Shown: positions 17,584 through 26,443, counted from the stretch's first letter. The stretch is DNA of 64,000 nt from Rhizobium sp. Leaf306 (GCF_001423425.1 NZ_LMNX01000003.1:715044-779043), one strand, 5' to 3'. Made by a program: numbers and translations. The notes: generated by a model from the letters alone, not told the origin.

Positions 17584-18654
17584 CTACACGGCCGGGCTTC
17601 CTGCCGATTTGGCAAAATATCTGCGGCCCATCCACAGTGCCATCTGTACCAAAAGGATCAGCACAGGAACCTCGACGAGCGGGCCGATGACGGCCGCAAA
17701 TGCGACCGGGGACGCCAGGCCGAACGCGGCAATGGCAACCGCGATGGCCAGCTCGAAGTTGTTGCCGGCCGCAGTAAAGGCAACCGCTGTCGTGCGTGGA
17801 TAATCTGTCCCCACCGACCTCGCCATCCAGAAACTGACAAGAAACATGATGAGAAAGTAGATCGTCAGCGGAATGGCGATCATCACCACATCGCCCGGCA
17901 GGCGGACCACGTCTCCGCCCTTCAGGCTGAACATGGCGACGATCGTGAACAGAAGGGCGGCCAGGGTCATCGGGCTGATCTTCGGGAGGAAGACATTCTC
18001 GTACCAGTCCCTGCCCTTGCTCGCGGTCAGCAAGCGGCGCGACAGATATCCCGCGAGGAACGGAATACCGAGATAGATCAACACCGCTTCCGCAATCGTC
18101 CAGAACGAGACGTCAATCACACTGCCTTCAAGACCAAACAGCGGAGGCATGACGGACAGGAAGAACCACGCATAGACGCTGAAAAACAGGATCTGGAAAA
18201 TCGAATTGAAGGCAACGAGACCCGCGACATACTGGTTGTCGCCCCGGGCAAGCTGGTTCCAGACGAGAACCATTGCAATGCAGCGGGCAAGACCGATCAG
18301 GATGAGGCCGGTCATGTATTCCGGATAGTCCCGCAGGAAGATCACCGCCAGCGCGAACATCAGCACCGGACCGATAATCCAGTTCTGCAGGAGAGAGATC
18401 GCCAGAACCCGCTTGTCGGCAAACACCTGCGGCAGTTCCTCAAAGCGCACTTTCGCCAGAGGCGGATACATCATCAGGATGAGGCCGATGGCAATCGGAA
18501 TATTGGTGGTGCCGATGGACAGGCTGTCGAGCGCTGCGGGCAGGCCGGTAAAGACAGTTCCGAGCAGCACACCCAGTGCCATGGCGGCAAAAATCCAGAC
18601 GGTCAGATAGCGGTCGAGGAACGACAGACGCAGTGTTGGTTCTTCGGGACGCAT
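17584..18654 (-). CDS. acr3: ACR3-family arsenite efflux permease
   Basis: The 356-residue protein has ten predicted membrane helices and the strongly conserved '[16 protein letters not shown]' with Cys125, the residue needed for arsenite transport in characterised Acr3 proteins. It also has '[20 protein letters not shown]', another family mark. It pumps As(III) out using the proton gradient. It is the last gene of the minus-strand ars operon, 84 bases after the glutaredoxin-type arsC, and converges with the MFS exporter gene. Confidence 0.95.
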   Translation of the reverse strand: MRPEEPTLRLSFLDRYLTVWIFAAMALGVLLGTVFTGLPAALDSLSIGTTNIPIAIGLILMMYPPLAKVRFEELPQVFADKRVLAISLLQNWIIGPVLMFALAVIFLRDYPEYMTGLILIGLARCIAMVLVWNQLARGDNQYVAGLVAFNSIFQILFFSVYAWFFLSVMPPLFGLEGSVIDVSFWTIAEAVLIYLGIPFLAGYLSRRLLTASKGRDWYENVFLPKISPMTLAALLFTIVAMFSLKGGDVVRLPGDVVMIAIPLTIYFLIMFLVSFWMARSVGTDYPRTTAVAFTAAGNNFELAIAVAIAAFGLASPVAFAAVIGPLVEVPVLILLVQMALWMGRRYFAKSAGSPAV

Positions 18655-18738
18655 TTGCGGCCTCCTTGGCAGATAGACATCGTCCGCAGCCTTGCCATGA
18701 AGACTGGGGCCGCACGGGTTCGGCTTGAATGGCGTGCG

Positions 18739-19173
18739 TCAGACGACGCGACGGCCGGTCTGGTCGACGACGACTTCGCCGTCTTCCTTCGCAAACGCAG
18801 CCTGCTGGCCAGCTGGGAGAATATCCAACACCGCTTCCGATGGTCGGCACAGCCTGACACCGGCAGGCGTGACGACGATTGGACGGTTGATCAGGATGGG
18901 ATGGTCCATCATGGCATCGACCAGTTGCTCGTCGGACAAGGAAGGGTCGCCCAAACCGAGTTCGGAAAATGGCGTTCCCTTTTCGCGAAGAAGATCGCGC
19001 GCGGAAATTCCCATCCGGTCGATCAACTGCTTAAGCAGCGCGCGCGCTGGCGGGGTTTTGAGATACTCGACCACATGGGGTTCGATGCCGGCGTTGCGGA
19101 TCATCGCAAGCGTGTTGCGCGAGGTCCCGCAGTCCGGGTTGTGGTAGATGACGATATCGATGGGGTAAGTCAT
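18739..19173 (-). CDS. arsC: Glutaredoxin-dependent arsenate reductase ArsC
   Basis: The 144-residue protein is close to plasmid R773 ArsC. The catalytic Cys15 lies in 'YHNPDCGTSRNTLAMIRN', and 'MDHPILINRPIVVTPAGVRL' and 'CRPSEAVLDILP' supply the arginines that bind arsenate. It reduces As(V) to As(III) with glutathione and glutaredoxin, feeding the Acr3 pump. Its ATG overlaps the stop of the preceding thioredoxin-type reductase as ATGA. The operon therefore encodes two arsenate reductases of unrelated fold. Confidence 0.95.
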   Translation of the reverse strand: MTYPIDIVIYHNPDCGTSRNTLAMIRNAGIEPHVVEYLKTPPARALLKQLIDRMGISARDLLREKGTPFSELGLGDPSLSDEQLVDAMMDHPILINRPIVVTPAGVRLCRPSEAVLDILPAGQQAAFAKEDGEVVVDQTGRRVV

Positions 19174-19697
19174 GCGACGTCAGGCCTTTTGTTTGTCGAT
19201 CCTTCAAGCTGACCGATTTCCTGAAGCTTGGCGGTCAAGCTTATCTTTTCGAGGCTTTCTAAAGGCAGCGCGGCGAAAGCCGCGATACGCAGCTTCATGT
19301 AGCGAAGCGCTGTGGTGAAGGCGATGCGCTTTTCCGCGTCGGTACCCTCGACTGCAGCAGGATCCTCGATACCCCAATGGGCGGTCATTGGTTTTCCCGG
19401 CCAGACCGGGCAGGATTCGCCAGCAGCGTTGTCGCAGACCGTAAAGATAAAATCCAATTGCGGAGCCTCGGCACCCGCAAACTCGTCCCAACTTTTTGAC
19501 CGAAGTCCCTCCGTGGGAAACTTGTGGCCAACAAGCACATCGAGCGCCATTGGGTTGACGTTGCCTTTAGGCTGGCTTCCCGCCGAGTAGGCATTGAATT
19601 TCCCAGCGCCAATTTTTCGCAGAACACTTTCCGCGAGGATCGATCGCGCAGAGTTGCCGGTGCACAGAAACAGGACGTTGAATGTCTTGTCGGTCAT
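19170..19697 (-). CDS. arsC: Low-molecular-weight phosphatase-type arsenate reductase
   Basis: The 175-residue protein begins MTDKTFNVLFLCTGNSARS, which contains the C-x5-R loop of LMW tyrosine phosphatases with the nucleophile at Cys12. A later Cys-containing segment, 'FTVCDNAAGESCPVWPG', supplies the cysteines that form the reaction disulfide in this arsenate reductase class. It probably uses thioredoxin or a glutathione system. The start at MTDK was chosen because AAGG stands 8 bases upstream and the ATG overlaps the arsR stop as ATGA; a start nine codons earlier would overlap arsR more. It is the first enzyme of the minus-strand operon. Confidence 0.93.
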   Translation of the reverse strand: MTDKTFNVLFLCTGNSARSILAESVLRKIGAGKFNAYSAGSQPKGNVNPMALDVLVGHKFPTEGLRSKSWDEFAGAEAPQLDFIFTVCDNAAGESCPVWPGKPMTAHWGIEDPAAVEGTDAEKRIAFTTALRYMKLRIAAFAALPLESLEKISLTAKLQEIGQLEGSTNKRPDVA

Positions 19698-20047
19698 GAG
19701 AGCGCCTTTTCCGGAGGGCAGCACGGGATGAGTTCCGCAATCAGCGGCGCGCAGAGCGCTGCGTTTCCGCCACAGCAGTCCTTGAGAAGGAAGAGCACCA
19801 GTTCCCGTAACGTCTCAATCTCCACACGGTAGGTGACGACGCGGCTTTGGCGCTGCGAAGAAACAAGACCCGCGCGTGACAAGATATTGAGATGAGCAGA
19901 CATCGTGTTTTGCGGCACCGCGAGCGCGCGCGCTATGTCACCTGCGGGCAGTCCATCCGGTTCATGCCTGACAAGCAGGCGAAAAGCTTCGAGCCGGGTT
20001 GGCTGAGCAAGCGCCGCAAGGGCGAGAATAGCGACTTCTGATTCCAT
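19694..20047 (-). CDS. arsR: ArsR-family arsenite-responsive repressor (second copy)
   Basis: The 117-residue winged-helix repressor has the recognition region 'AVPQNTMSAHLNILSRAGLV' (about 43-62) and an arsenite site C91, C92 and C99 in 'KDCCGGNAALCA'. A further Cys109-Cys110 pair lies near the C-terminus. It leads the operon arsR-arsC-arsC-acr3. There is no ribosome site before the ATG, and a promoter sits almost on the start codon, so the mRNA may be leaderless. Its own start overlaps a large palindrome that is probably its operator. It shares cysteine layout but only moderate sequence with the arsR at 15.2 kb, so the two probably came by separate routes. Confidence 0.93.
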   Translation of the reverse strand: MESEVAILALAALAQPTRLEAFRLLVRHEPDGLPAGDIARALAVPQNTMSAHLNILSRAGLVSSQRQSRVVTYRVEIETLRELVLFLLKDCCGGNAALCAPLIAELIPCCPPEKALS

Positions 20048-20081
20048 ATATCCAGAATACTGGATTTATGGAATCAGTCAA
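20040..20081 (-). promoter_or_regulatory. Promoter and palindromic operator overlapping the arsR start codon
   Basis: On the minus strand, TTGACT (20081-20076), a 16-base spacer and TATTCT (20059-20054) form a good promoter. Only 6 bases separate the -10 box from the arsR ATG, so transcription should start at or next to the A of ATG. A 16-bp inverted repeat with one mismatch (arms 20040-20055 and 20060-20075, inner part ATCCAG-AATA-CTGGAT) covers the -10 box and the start codon. Confidence 0.7.
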
Positions 20082-20144
20082 GATGCGCGTTCCGGGTCGT
20101 CTTCTCACGATCGACGGCAGGTACTCCTGTTCAGAACCAGGAGG

Positions 20145-22646
20145 TCAGTGCGATTTCCGCCGGCCAGCGCTTGCGTAGATCAACGCTGCCACCACAACCA
20201 GCAATCCCTGGAAGAGATACTGGTAGGTCTGGGTCAGCCCCAGGAATGTCACCGCGTTCAGCACTTCGGTCAGAAGCACGGCTCCGAGAAGGGTTCCGAT
20301 GAAGGTTCCCCGCCCGCCCGAAAGGCTCGTTCCGCCCAGAACGACTGCGGTGATGCTGGCCAGCGTGTAGTTCACGCCCTGGCGCGGGTCACCGACACCG
20401 ATCTGCGTCATCAGCATGATGGCACCGACAGCGGTCAGCAGCGAACAGGCGATATAGCCGCCGATGAAGGTGAGTTCGACCGGAATGCCGGCCCGGCGCG
20501 CAGATTGTTCGTCGGATCCGACCGCCCGCAAACGCCAGCCTGCACGTGTCCGGCGCAACAGCGTTTCGGCGCCGACCGCTGCAACAACCAGTACCAGAAA
20601 GGCGACCGGGAAAGGACCCAATTGCCAGTTGACCCAGTCGGTGACCGTCGCGCTGATATAGCCATCCGGATTGTCACGCAGCAGGAAGCTGCAGCCCTGG
20701 ATCGCGATATACATGGCGAGCGTCGCGGCAATCGGGGTGAAATTCGCAAATCGGATCAGCACACCGTTGATAGCCCCGGTCACAAAGGCGCCGGCAAACA
20801 TCAGGAGGAAGCCGACCGCCATCATCGCAGTGGAATTGTCGTCGGTAATGAAGAATGACGCGACCACGACCAGAAATCCGGCGAGCGGACCGACCGAAAG
20901 ATCGATCCCGCCCATCAGCAGCGCCACTGTCTGGCCCATCGCAATAAAGCCGAGTGCGGTCGCCAAAAGCAGGATGTTGTAGATGTTGTAGACAGAGAAG
21001 AAGTTCTCGTTCTGGCCATAGACATAGAGCCCAAGGAGCACGGTCACGATGGCAAGCGGGACCGCCGGAGCATTGTCCGACCGCAGCAGGTCGCGCCATC
21101 GGCTGCCGGTACTCGGCTGTGCCACCGTCAAACTGCTGTCGCCATGCGTCTCCGCTCCAACGGCCGCAGCGACTATGCGTTCTTCGGTGACGTCGTCACC
21201 TTCAAGGATCTCGACCACATGCCCGCGCGACAGCACGACGACCTTGTCGCACAGACCTTCGAGCTCCACGGCATCGGAGGAGTTCACCACAACCGGCGTC
21301 CCTGCCTCCGAGACTTCGCGCAGAATTCGGTAGATTTCAAACCGGGCTCCGACATCCACACCTTGCGTCGGTTCGTCGGCAATGATCAGTCCCGGCTCGG
21401 ACAAAAGTGCGCGGGCCATGACCACTTTTTGCTGGTTGCCGCCCGACAGCGCAAAAATCGGCGCTTCGATCCCGGGCGTCTTGACCGCCAGCTCACTGAA
21501 GATCGCACCGACCTGCGCCAGTTCCTTCTTGCGGCTCATCACGCCACCGACCGCGAACTTCTCAAGCGCGGAATAAGTTGCGTTTTCCCGAACGGTCAAA
21601 CTGCCGGCGACACCTTCGACGTGGCGATCCGACGGCATGAAGGCTGCCTCATGGAGGAGTTCCGGTTGGGCGAGTGCGCGCCCGCGTAAGACGATCTGCC
21701 CCTCGGCAGGCCTCAGCCCTGCAAGAACCCGCATTAGTTCCGGCTGACCGTTGCCGGCGACACCGGCGATCCCGACGATCTGCCCGCGCGGCACGTCGAA
21801 GCTGATGTTCTTCAGGTCCCTGTTGGTGATGCCCACCACGGACAGACCGGTCTCCGTATCGGCCGATGACGCTTTCGGCGGGAATGCCGATTCCAGAGTA
21901 CGCCCGACGATAAGCCCGACCAGATCGGCATCGCTGATCTCGCCGATGACGGCGGAGCCGCGCACGCGACCATCCCGAAGCACGGTGACCCGATCGGCAA
22001 TCTGGCGAAGTTCGGCCAGGCGGTGGGTGATGTAGATGACCGATGTGCCAGCGGCCGCCACCTCGCGGATGCGGGCAAACAGCATGTCGGTCGAATCCTG
22101 GTCGAGCGAGGCGGTGGGTTCGTCCAGGATCAGCACCTTCGGCTCGAGCGCCAGCGCCTTGGCGATCTCAAGCAAATGCTTCTGCGCAACCGTCAGACCG
22201 TCGGCGCGCATGCCAAGAGGGAGATGCAGGCCGACCTTGGCAAGCACGCGCCGGCCCACATCGTCGGGCTTTGCGCCCGCAAACACCGAGGCTGGCAAGG
22301 CCACGCGCAGGTTTTCCAGGATCGACAGATCGTCCAGAATGGCAGGATGCTGGAAGCAGATGCCAATCCCGTGGGACTTGGCGATTTCCGGGGTCATTTG
22401 CTGTACGGCGCGGCCTTCGAAGTGAATCTCTCCCTCGGTCGGCTGCAGCGTTCCGGAAATGATGTTCATCAGGGTCGATTTGCCGGCGCCGTTCTCGCCG
22501 AGAAGGGCATGCACTTCGCCGGCCCGGAATTCCACGCTGACATCGGCCAGTGCCGCGACAACCGAGAAATATTTCGAGATGCCCGAAAGGCGGATCACCA
22601 CATCCCGAGCGTCCAGCGCCACGTCTTGACTGTTTCGTGCCAACAT
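20145..22646 (-). CDS. CUT2-type ABC importer: two ATPase domains fused to a permease domain
   Basis: The 833-residue protein joins an RbsA/XylG-like double ATPase to an RbsC-like permease. The first ATPase has Walker A 'GENGAGKST' and Walker B 'VLILDEPTA' but a degenerate signature 'LTVAQKHLLEIAKAL'. The second has a degenerate Walker A ('GVAGNGQPE') with a normal signature 'LSGGNQQKVVMARAL' and 'LIIADEPTQGVD'. The permease part starts near residue 525 ('PLAIVTVLLGLYVYG') and has about eight helices. These proteins import sugars, cyclitols and related compounds. A separate permease gene lies upstream, so the complex probably has one fused and one free permease subunit. The ATG at 22646 was preferred over a TTG nine bases earlier; the ribosome site is mediocre for both. 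Confidence 0.9.
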   Translation of the reverse strand: MLARNSQDVALDARDVVIRLSGISKYFSVVAALADVSVEFRAGEVHALLGENGAGKSTLMNIISGTLQPTEGEIHFEGRAVQQMTPEIAKSHGIGICFQHPAILDDLSILENLRVALPASVFAGAKPDDVGRRVLAKVGLHLPLGMRADGLTVAQKHLLEIAKALALEPKVLILDEPTASLDQDSTDMLFARIREVAAAGTSVIYITHRLAELRQIADRVTVLRDGRVRGSAVIGEISDADLVGLIVGRTLESAFPPKASSADTETGLSVVGITNRDLKNISFDVPRGQIVGIAGVAGNGQPELMRVLAGLRPAEGQIVLRGRALAQPELLHEAAFMPSDRHVEGVAGSLTVRENATYSALEKFAVGGVMSRKKELAQVGAIFSELAVKTPGIEAPIFALSGGNQQKVVMARALLSEPGLIIADEPTQGVDVGARFEIYRILREVSEAGTPVVVNSSDAVELEGLCDKVVVLSRGHVVEILEGDDVTEERIVAAAVGAETHGDSSLTVAQPSTGSRWRDLLRSDNAPAVPLAIVTVLLGLYVYGQNENFFSVYNIYNILLLATALGFIAMGQTVALLMGGIDLSVGPLAGFLVVVASFFITDDNSTAMMAVGFLLMFAGAFVTGAINGVLIRFANFTPIAATLAMYIAIQGCSFLLRDNPDGYISATVTDWVNWQLGPFPVAFLVLVVAAVGAETLLRRTRAGWRLRAVGSDEQSARRAGIPVELTFIGGYIACSLLTAVGAIMLMTQIGVGDPRQGVNYTLASITAVVLGGTSLSGGRGTFIGTLLGAVLLTEVLNAVTFLGLTQTYQYLFQGLLVVVAALIYASAGRRKSH

Positions 22647-22673
22647 TATTTGCAATCCGTCCTGGTGACAGAG

Positions 22674-22697
22674 CCCCGGAAGGTAAACCCTCCGGGG
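22674..22697 (-). other. Stem-loop between the binding-protein gene and the ABC fusion gene
   Basis: CCCCGGA and TCCGGGG arms, extended by two more pairs past one mismatch, enclose a TAAA loop in the 72-base gap. Hairpins in this position often stabilise the binding-protein message and lower expression of the downstream membrane components. Confidence 0.6.
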
Positions 22698-22718
22698 TCA
22701 GCGATGCGTGAGTTTCAG

Positions 22719-23786
22719 TTACTGGCCGACGGCCTTTGCCTGGTCTTCCGGCTTCAGCGCCGAGGACATGTAGATGGCGCCCGGCAGATCCTTGCGGCAC
22801 TGAACGGCATTGGGCTTGCCCGATACGGAATCCTCGTAGGCAGGCGCCTCGAAGATCTGCTCCTTCGGCTTTTCGCCGCCGGTTGCAAGCGCGACGGCCC
22901 ACTGCACGGCCAACCGGACATTGTCGTTACCGGTGGCGACGGTGAACAGCTTGAAGTCCGGGTTGCTGGCATGATTGTCCTGCCAGAAGCAGCCGAGCGA
23001 GTTGCCGTCCGACGTGGCAAGCGCCGGGATGGACTTGCCCTGCTTGGTGAAGGCCGGCAGAGCACCGACCAGCGACGGGCCGAAGTCGGAGACGATGACG
23101 TCGATCTTGGCGTTCTTGGCGATTTCGGCGGTCAGCACCTTTTGCGTCAGCGCCGGATCCCAGTTCGTGACGGCAAAAGGCGCCTGATTGACGAAGACAT
23201 ACTCAGGCCCGAGCACGCTCTTCAGGCCTTTCAGCTCATCCAGGCCCTGGCTGTTGCCGGCAGGTCCGCTGAGGAACAGGACATTGCCACCCTTGGGAAG
23301 CACACCCTTGATCCACTTGCCCCAAGTGACGCCGTCGTTTTCGAAGGACGAGCCGATGAACTTCGAATAATTCATGCCTTCCTTGCCGCCGACCGCGACG
23401 CGGTAGGGCACAATGATCTTTCCGGCCTTGAAGACGCTGGTGATGGCCGGCAGCATGGCCGGGCCGGCGTCGCCAAAGACGACCAGTGCATCGACGCCCT
23501 TGGCGGCCATACCCTTGATGTCGGAGATTGCCTTCTGGGTGTCGCCCTGGCCGTCGGCATACTCATACTTGGTGATACTGGGGCACAGTTCGACGGTCTG
23601 CTTGCCGGATGCCGTCGTCACCTGACGCCAGCTGTTGCCGCCGTAACCGTCAAGAAGGGCAAGCGTCGCCTTCTTGGGCCCGCACCAGGACGGTGTCTCC
23701 GCCTTTGCCAGACCCGCACCTCCCAGTGCGATGACCGCAGTCGCAACCGAGACTGCCAGGCCCTTCTTCAAATTTGCATAGTTCAT
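22719..23786 (-). CDS. Periplasmic substrate-binding protein of the CUT2-type importer
   Basis: The 355-residue protein has a signal peptide ('GLAVSVATAVIALGGAGLAKA', mature start near residue 31) followed by a type I periplasmic binding fold of the ribose/xylose-binding group. Landmarks are 'KGMAAKGVDALVVFGDAGPA' and 'VLFLSGPAGNSQGLDELKG'. The start at MNYANLKKG has GGAGGAG about 7 bases upstream; a start 18 codons earlier has none. The mature protein contains four cysteines, unusual for sugar-binding proteins, and these could form disulfides. The ligand is unknown. The catabolic genes upstream suggest a cyclitol, glycoside or aromatic-derived compound. Confidence 0.9.
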   Translation of the reverse strand: MNYANLKKGLAVSVATAVIALGGAGLAKAETPSWCGPKKATLALLDGYGGNSWRQVTTASGKQTVELCPSITKYEYADGQGDTQKAISDIKGMAAKGVDALVVFGDAGPAMLPAITSVFKAGKIIVPYRVAVGGKEGMNYSKFIGSSFENDGVTWGKWIKGVLPKGGNVLFLSGPAGNSQGLDELKGLKSVLGPEYVFVNQAPFAVTNWDPALTQKVLTAEIAKNAKIDVIVSDFGPSLVGALPAFTKQGKSIPALATSDGNSLGCFWQDNHASNPDFKLFTVATGNDNVRLAVQWAVALATGGEKPKEQIFEAPAYEDSVSGKPNAVQCRKDLPGAIYMSSALKPEDQAKAVGQ

Positions 23787-23809
23787 GTCTGCTCCTCCAC
23801 TTGTTATTG

Positions 23810-24805
23810 TTAGGTTGTTTTTCTGACTTTCCCGCTCCACCGGAGCGAGTAGACGCCGATGCCGAAACCGAGGGCCAAAGCCTGGATGATGGTTTGCGCT
23901 GAATAGGGCACACCGACCGACAGCGCGAACTGGCTCAGCTGGTTGAGGAAGAAGGCCGCCAGCACCGTCGAGATGGGAAAACCGCGCCCGCCGAGCAGCG
24001 ACGTGCCTCCCAGCACGACGACGGCAACCGACGGCAGCAGCAGGCTATCGCCTTGGAAGGCCGTGGGTTCGCGGGTGATGCCGGCAATCAGGACGCCGGC
24101 CAGGCAATAGAATAGCTGGGCATAGACATACGCCATCATCTGATAGGAGCGCACGCGCAGGCCTGCGGCCTCTCCGGCAGCAGGGCTTGCGCCGATCGCC
24201 TCGAACCGGCGGCCGCCCACGGTCTTTTTCAGCATGAAGGAGACCAGCGCGGTGGCGCCGAGGGCGAAGTAGACGGCATTGGGCAGGCCGAAGGTTTCGC
24301 CGCCGGCAATATTGGCGAGCAGGCCCGTCGTAACAGACGGCACCCCGCCCGACATGGCAAAGACGGTCGCATAAAGCAGTGCGTTGGTGCCAATCGTCGC
24401 AATGATCGAGTTCAGGCGGAAGATGCTGACGAGCGCGCCATTGAGAAAGCCGATCGTCAGATTGAAGGCCAGCGCCAAGAGCACTGCCTGATACAGCAAT
24501 CCGTCATTCTGCTGCGGGTAATGGGTCGAGACCACGACGGCGAGAGAGACGGCACCGGGAAGCGAGAGGTCAAAGCCGCCCTGCTGAACCACCATCAACT
24601 GGCCGAGGCCGACAATGGCAATGATCGCCGCAAACGGAAGACTGCCTGACAGGGCACCCCAGGATACGCTTGAGGGCGCAAAGACTAGGCAGGCGATCAG
24701 AAGGACCATGGTTGAGAAGACCACGGTCACGAAACTCCGCGTCAGCTTCATCCGGCCTGGGGCATAGCTGTCCGCCCGTGTGGGGATTGTCGAGACTGCA
24801 CTCAC
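23810..24805 (-). CDS. Stand-alone permease of the CUT2-type importer
   Basis: The 331-residue protein has eight to ten hydrophobic helices and the RbsC-family segment 'VVVLGGTSLLGGRGFPISTV'. It would pair with the permease domain fused to the ATPase two genes downstream. A GTG start was chosen: AAGGAG lies 7 bases upstream, and the codon overlaps the stop of a 45-residue frame (GTGA). It precedes the binding-protein gene, which follows after 23 bases. Confidence 0.88.
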   Translation of the reverse strand: MSAVSTIPTRADSYAPGRMKLTRSFVTVVFSTMVLLIACLVFAPSSVSWGALSGSLPFAAIIAIVGLGQLMVVQQGGFDLSLPGAVSLAVVVSTHYPQQNDGLLYQAVLLALAFNLTIGFLNGALVSIFRLNSIIATIGTNALLYATVFAMSGGVPSVTTGLLANIAGGETFGLPNAVYFALGATALVSFMLKKTVGGRRFEAIGASPAAGEAAGLRVRSYQMMAYVYAQLFYCLAGVLIAGITREPTAFQGDSLLLPSVAVVVLGGTSLLGGRGFPISTVLAAFFLNQLSQFALSVGVPYSAQTIIQALALGFGIGVYSLRWSGKVRKTT

Positions 24806-24939
24806 CGGTCGGCTCCTTTTGATGATCGCACCTCACCCGAGGCGATGGCCGGGCGGCGCAAGCCGATCTCTTCGGCGGCGCTGGACGCCGCCTTGAAGTC
24901 TGCAAAGAGACACGTCGGTTTGTCAGCAAAATCAGGCAT
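24802..24939 (-). CDS. Short leader protein translationally coupled to the permease
   Basis: The 45-codon frame (MPDFADKPTCLFADFKAASS...) has an excellent ribosome site, GGGAGGAGG, 5-8 bases before its ATG. Its stop overlaps the GTG start of the permease. No signal peptide or membrane segment is visible. I do not recognise a family. The strong start and tight overlap argue that it is translated. A longer frame upstream to 25038 lacks a start signal. Confidence 0.6.
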   Translation of the reverse strand: MPDFADKPTCLFADFKAASSAAEEIGLRRPAIASGEVRSSKGADR

Positions 24940-25314
24940 CGCGTCCTCCTCCCAGAGCCGGTTATGGTTCATACCTGGAGGAAGCAATCTGCTGGACAGA
25001 TCCTTGGCATCGTCGGCCTCAGCCTCAAGCTTCGGCAAGCCTGTAGCTGGCTCCGAACCGCTGCGCGGTCAGAACTTCACAAGGCACGATGATTTGCGGA
25101 TTGCCCAAATTCTTGCTCCTCCAAGAATTTGTCACTCTGACCGGTCAGCGTCTCTTGCTAAAACAAGTACGCAATCCGGCGCTTCAAATACGTCAGGAAA
25201 TTCTCTCCTCCGAACTCCTTCCGATCAACTGTATGTATTTTGAAGACTACGAAAACCCTGAAAATATCCGCTTTGGATAAGTGTATTCGAGACGGGAAAC
25301 ATATCAGTGCGCCC
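24940..25314. promoter_or_regulatory. Gap between the catabolic genes and the importer genes
   Basis: No credible gene in 375 bases; the middle is clearly AT-rich. It follows the last catabolic gene on the same strand and precedes the importer leader, so it probably holds a second promoter for the transport genes. I found no clear operator. Confidence 0.4.
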
Positions 25315-26376
25315 TCAGCCCGCCGGGATGCTGGCCGCATAGGTTTCGATCAGCAAAGCGGCGTTTTCTGGCTTCGCCTCAAGCGTGTTCGCCTCGATCT
25401 CATAGGCCAGGTCTACGACCCGCTGATTGATCGGGGCCGTCCGGCCATGCGCTTTCAGCGTGTCGATGACCCAGCCGTTGACCTCCTGGATCTCGGCCCG
25501 CCGGCCCTTCCGCCAGTCCTGCAGCGAGGTCGTGAGCGTATCGGCTTGCGAGAAGACGGTGAGCACCTCCTCGAAGATCTGGTCCACATAGCGCTCCGGA
25601 TGATTGGTGGTGACCGGCGGCATGCCGATGATCGGAACGATCTTTGCGCCATCGGCAATTGCCGCCTGCATGGCCTCATAGCCGGCCGCCCGCATCACCT
25701 CGAGCATGCCCGGACTGCGCGCCGCATCGCCGAGCGGCAGATTGACGATGGCAGACGGAATAAGTTCGGCGGCGTTGACCACGAGCTTCATCCATTTGGC
25801 GGAGCGGATATCATCCGTCACCTCGACGGTCCCGGTGCAGCGCAGCAGGTCGGCCACCGACTCCACCCTCTCCTGGGTCTGCGGGTCTAGGGCGCCGAGC
25901 GCAAACCAGGAGGTATCGTGGTCGTTCTGCCGGTTGGTGACGCCGGGTACGAACATGTTGGAAGCGATTTCGATGACGGCGCCAATAGTCCGCTCCCGCC
26001 CGACGATGGCCGCAATATCCTCGTGGGTCATGCCGTTTTGGAGGCCGATCACAAGGCCGTCCTTGGCAAGCACCGGCTCGATCAGCTGGGTCGCCCATTT
26101 CGTGTCGTAGGCTTTGACCACCAGGAAGACGAGATCGAACGGCTCCTTGATCTCCGCGACTTCGCAGAGATGCAAGGCCTTGACCCTGGCGTTGATCGTG
26201 CGGGTCGGCAGATTGACGGTGATCCCATTTTCCCGGATCGCGTTTACATGGTCGGGCCATTGCTCGATGAAGGTCACGTCATGACCGGCGAGCACGAAGT
26301 CCGCTCCGATCGATGCACCCTGTGCGCCGGTTCCGAGAAAAGCAATTTTCGGCGTCTTGCTGAAATGGGAGGTCAT
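25315..26376 (-). CDS. Ketopantoate reductase (ApbA/PanE) family oxidoreductase
   Basis: The 353-residue protein has an N-terminal NADP-binding loop 'IAFLGTGAQGASIGADFVLAG' (about residues 10-30), the 'GLQNGM' segment and, in the C-terminal half, 'SAKWMKLVVNAAEL', which carries the lysine and asparagine of the PanE active site. True ketopantoate reductases are near 300 residues. The extra length and the catabolic setting point to reduction or oxidation of a different 2-keto or hydroxy acid. AGGAG stands 9 bases before the ATG. It lies between the Dabb gene and the importer genes in the same orientation. Confidence 0.82.
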   Translation of the reverse strand: MTSHFSKTPKIAFLGTGAQGASIGADFVLAGHDVTFIEQWPDHVNAIRENGITVNLPTRTINARVKALHLCEVAEIKEPFDLVFLVVKAYDTKWATQLIEPVLAKDGLVIGLQNGMTHEDIAAIVGRERTIGAVIEIASNMFVPGVTNRQNDHDTSWFALGALDPQTQERVESVADLLRCTGTVEVTDDIRSAKWMKLVVNAAELIPSAIVNLPLGDAARSPGMLEVMRAAGYEAMQAAIADGAKIVPIIGMPPVTTNHPERYVDQIFEEVLTVFSQADTLTTSLQDWRKGRRAEIQEVNGWVIDTLKAHGRTAPINQRVVDLAYEIEANTLEAKPENAALLIETYAASIPAG

Positions 26377-26443
26377 GCGATGGTCTCCTAGAAGGGCATG
26401 AAGGCGGGGCCGCGCTTATCGCGCGGTCAGGCGACACGTGTGG

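Noticed and set aside
17455..19212. Long plus-strand open frame (585 codons) opposite acr3 and arsC
   Set aside because: It is antisense to two clearly recognisable genes and has the Arg/His/Asp-rich composition that GC-rich codon bias creates in antisense frames.
22023..23813. Plus-strand frame (596 codons) opposite the ABC fusion and binding protein
   Set aside because: Antisense shadow of two recognised genes; low-complexity charged product.
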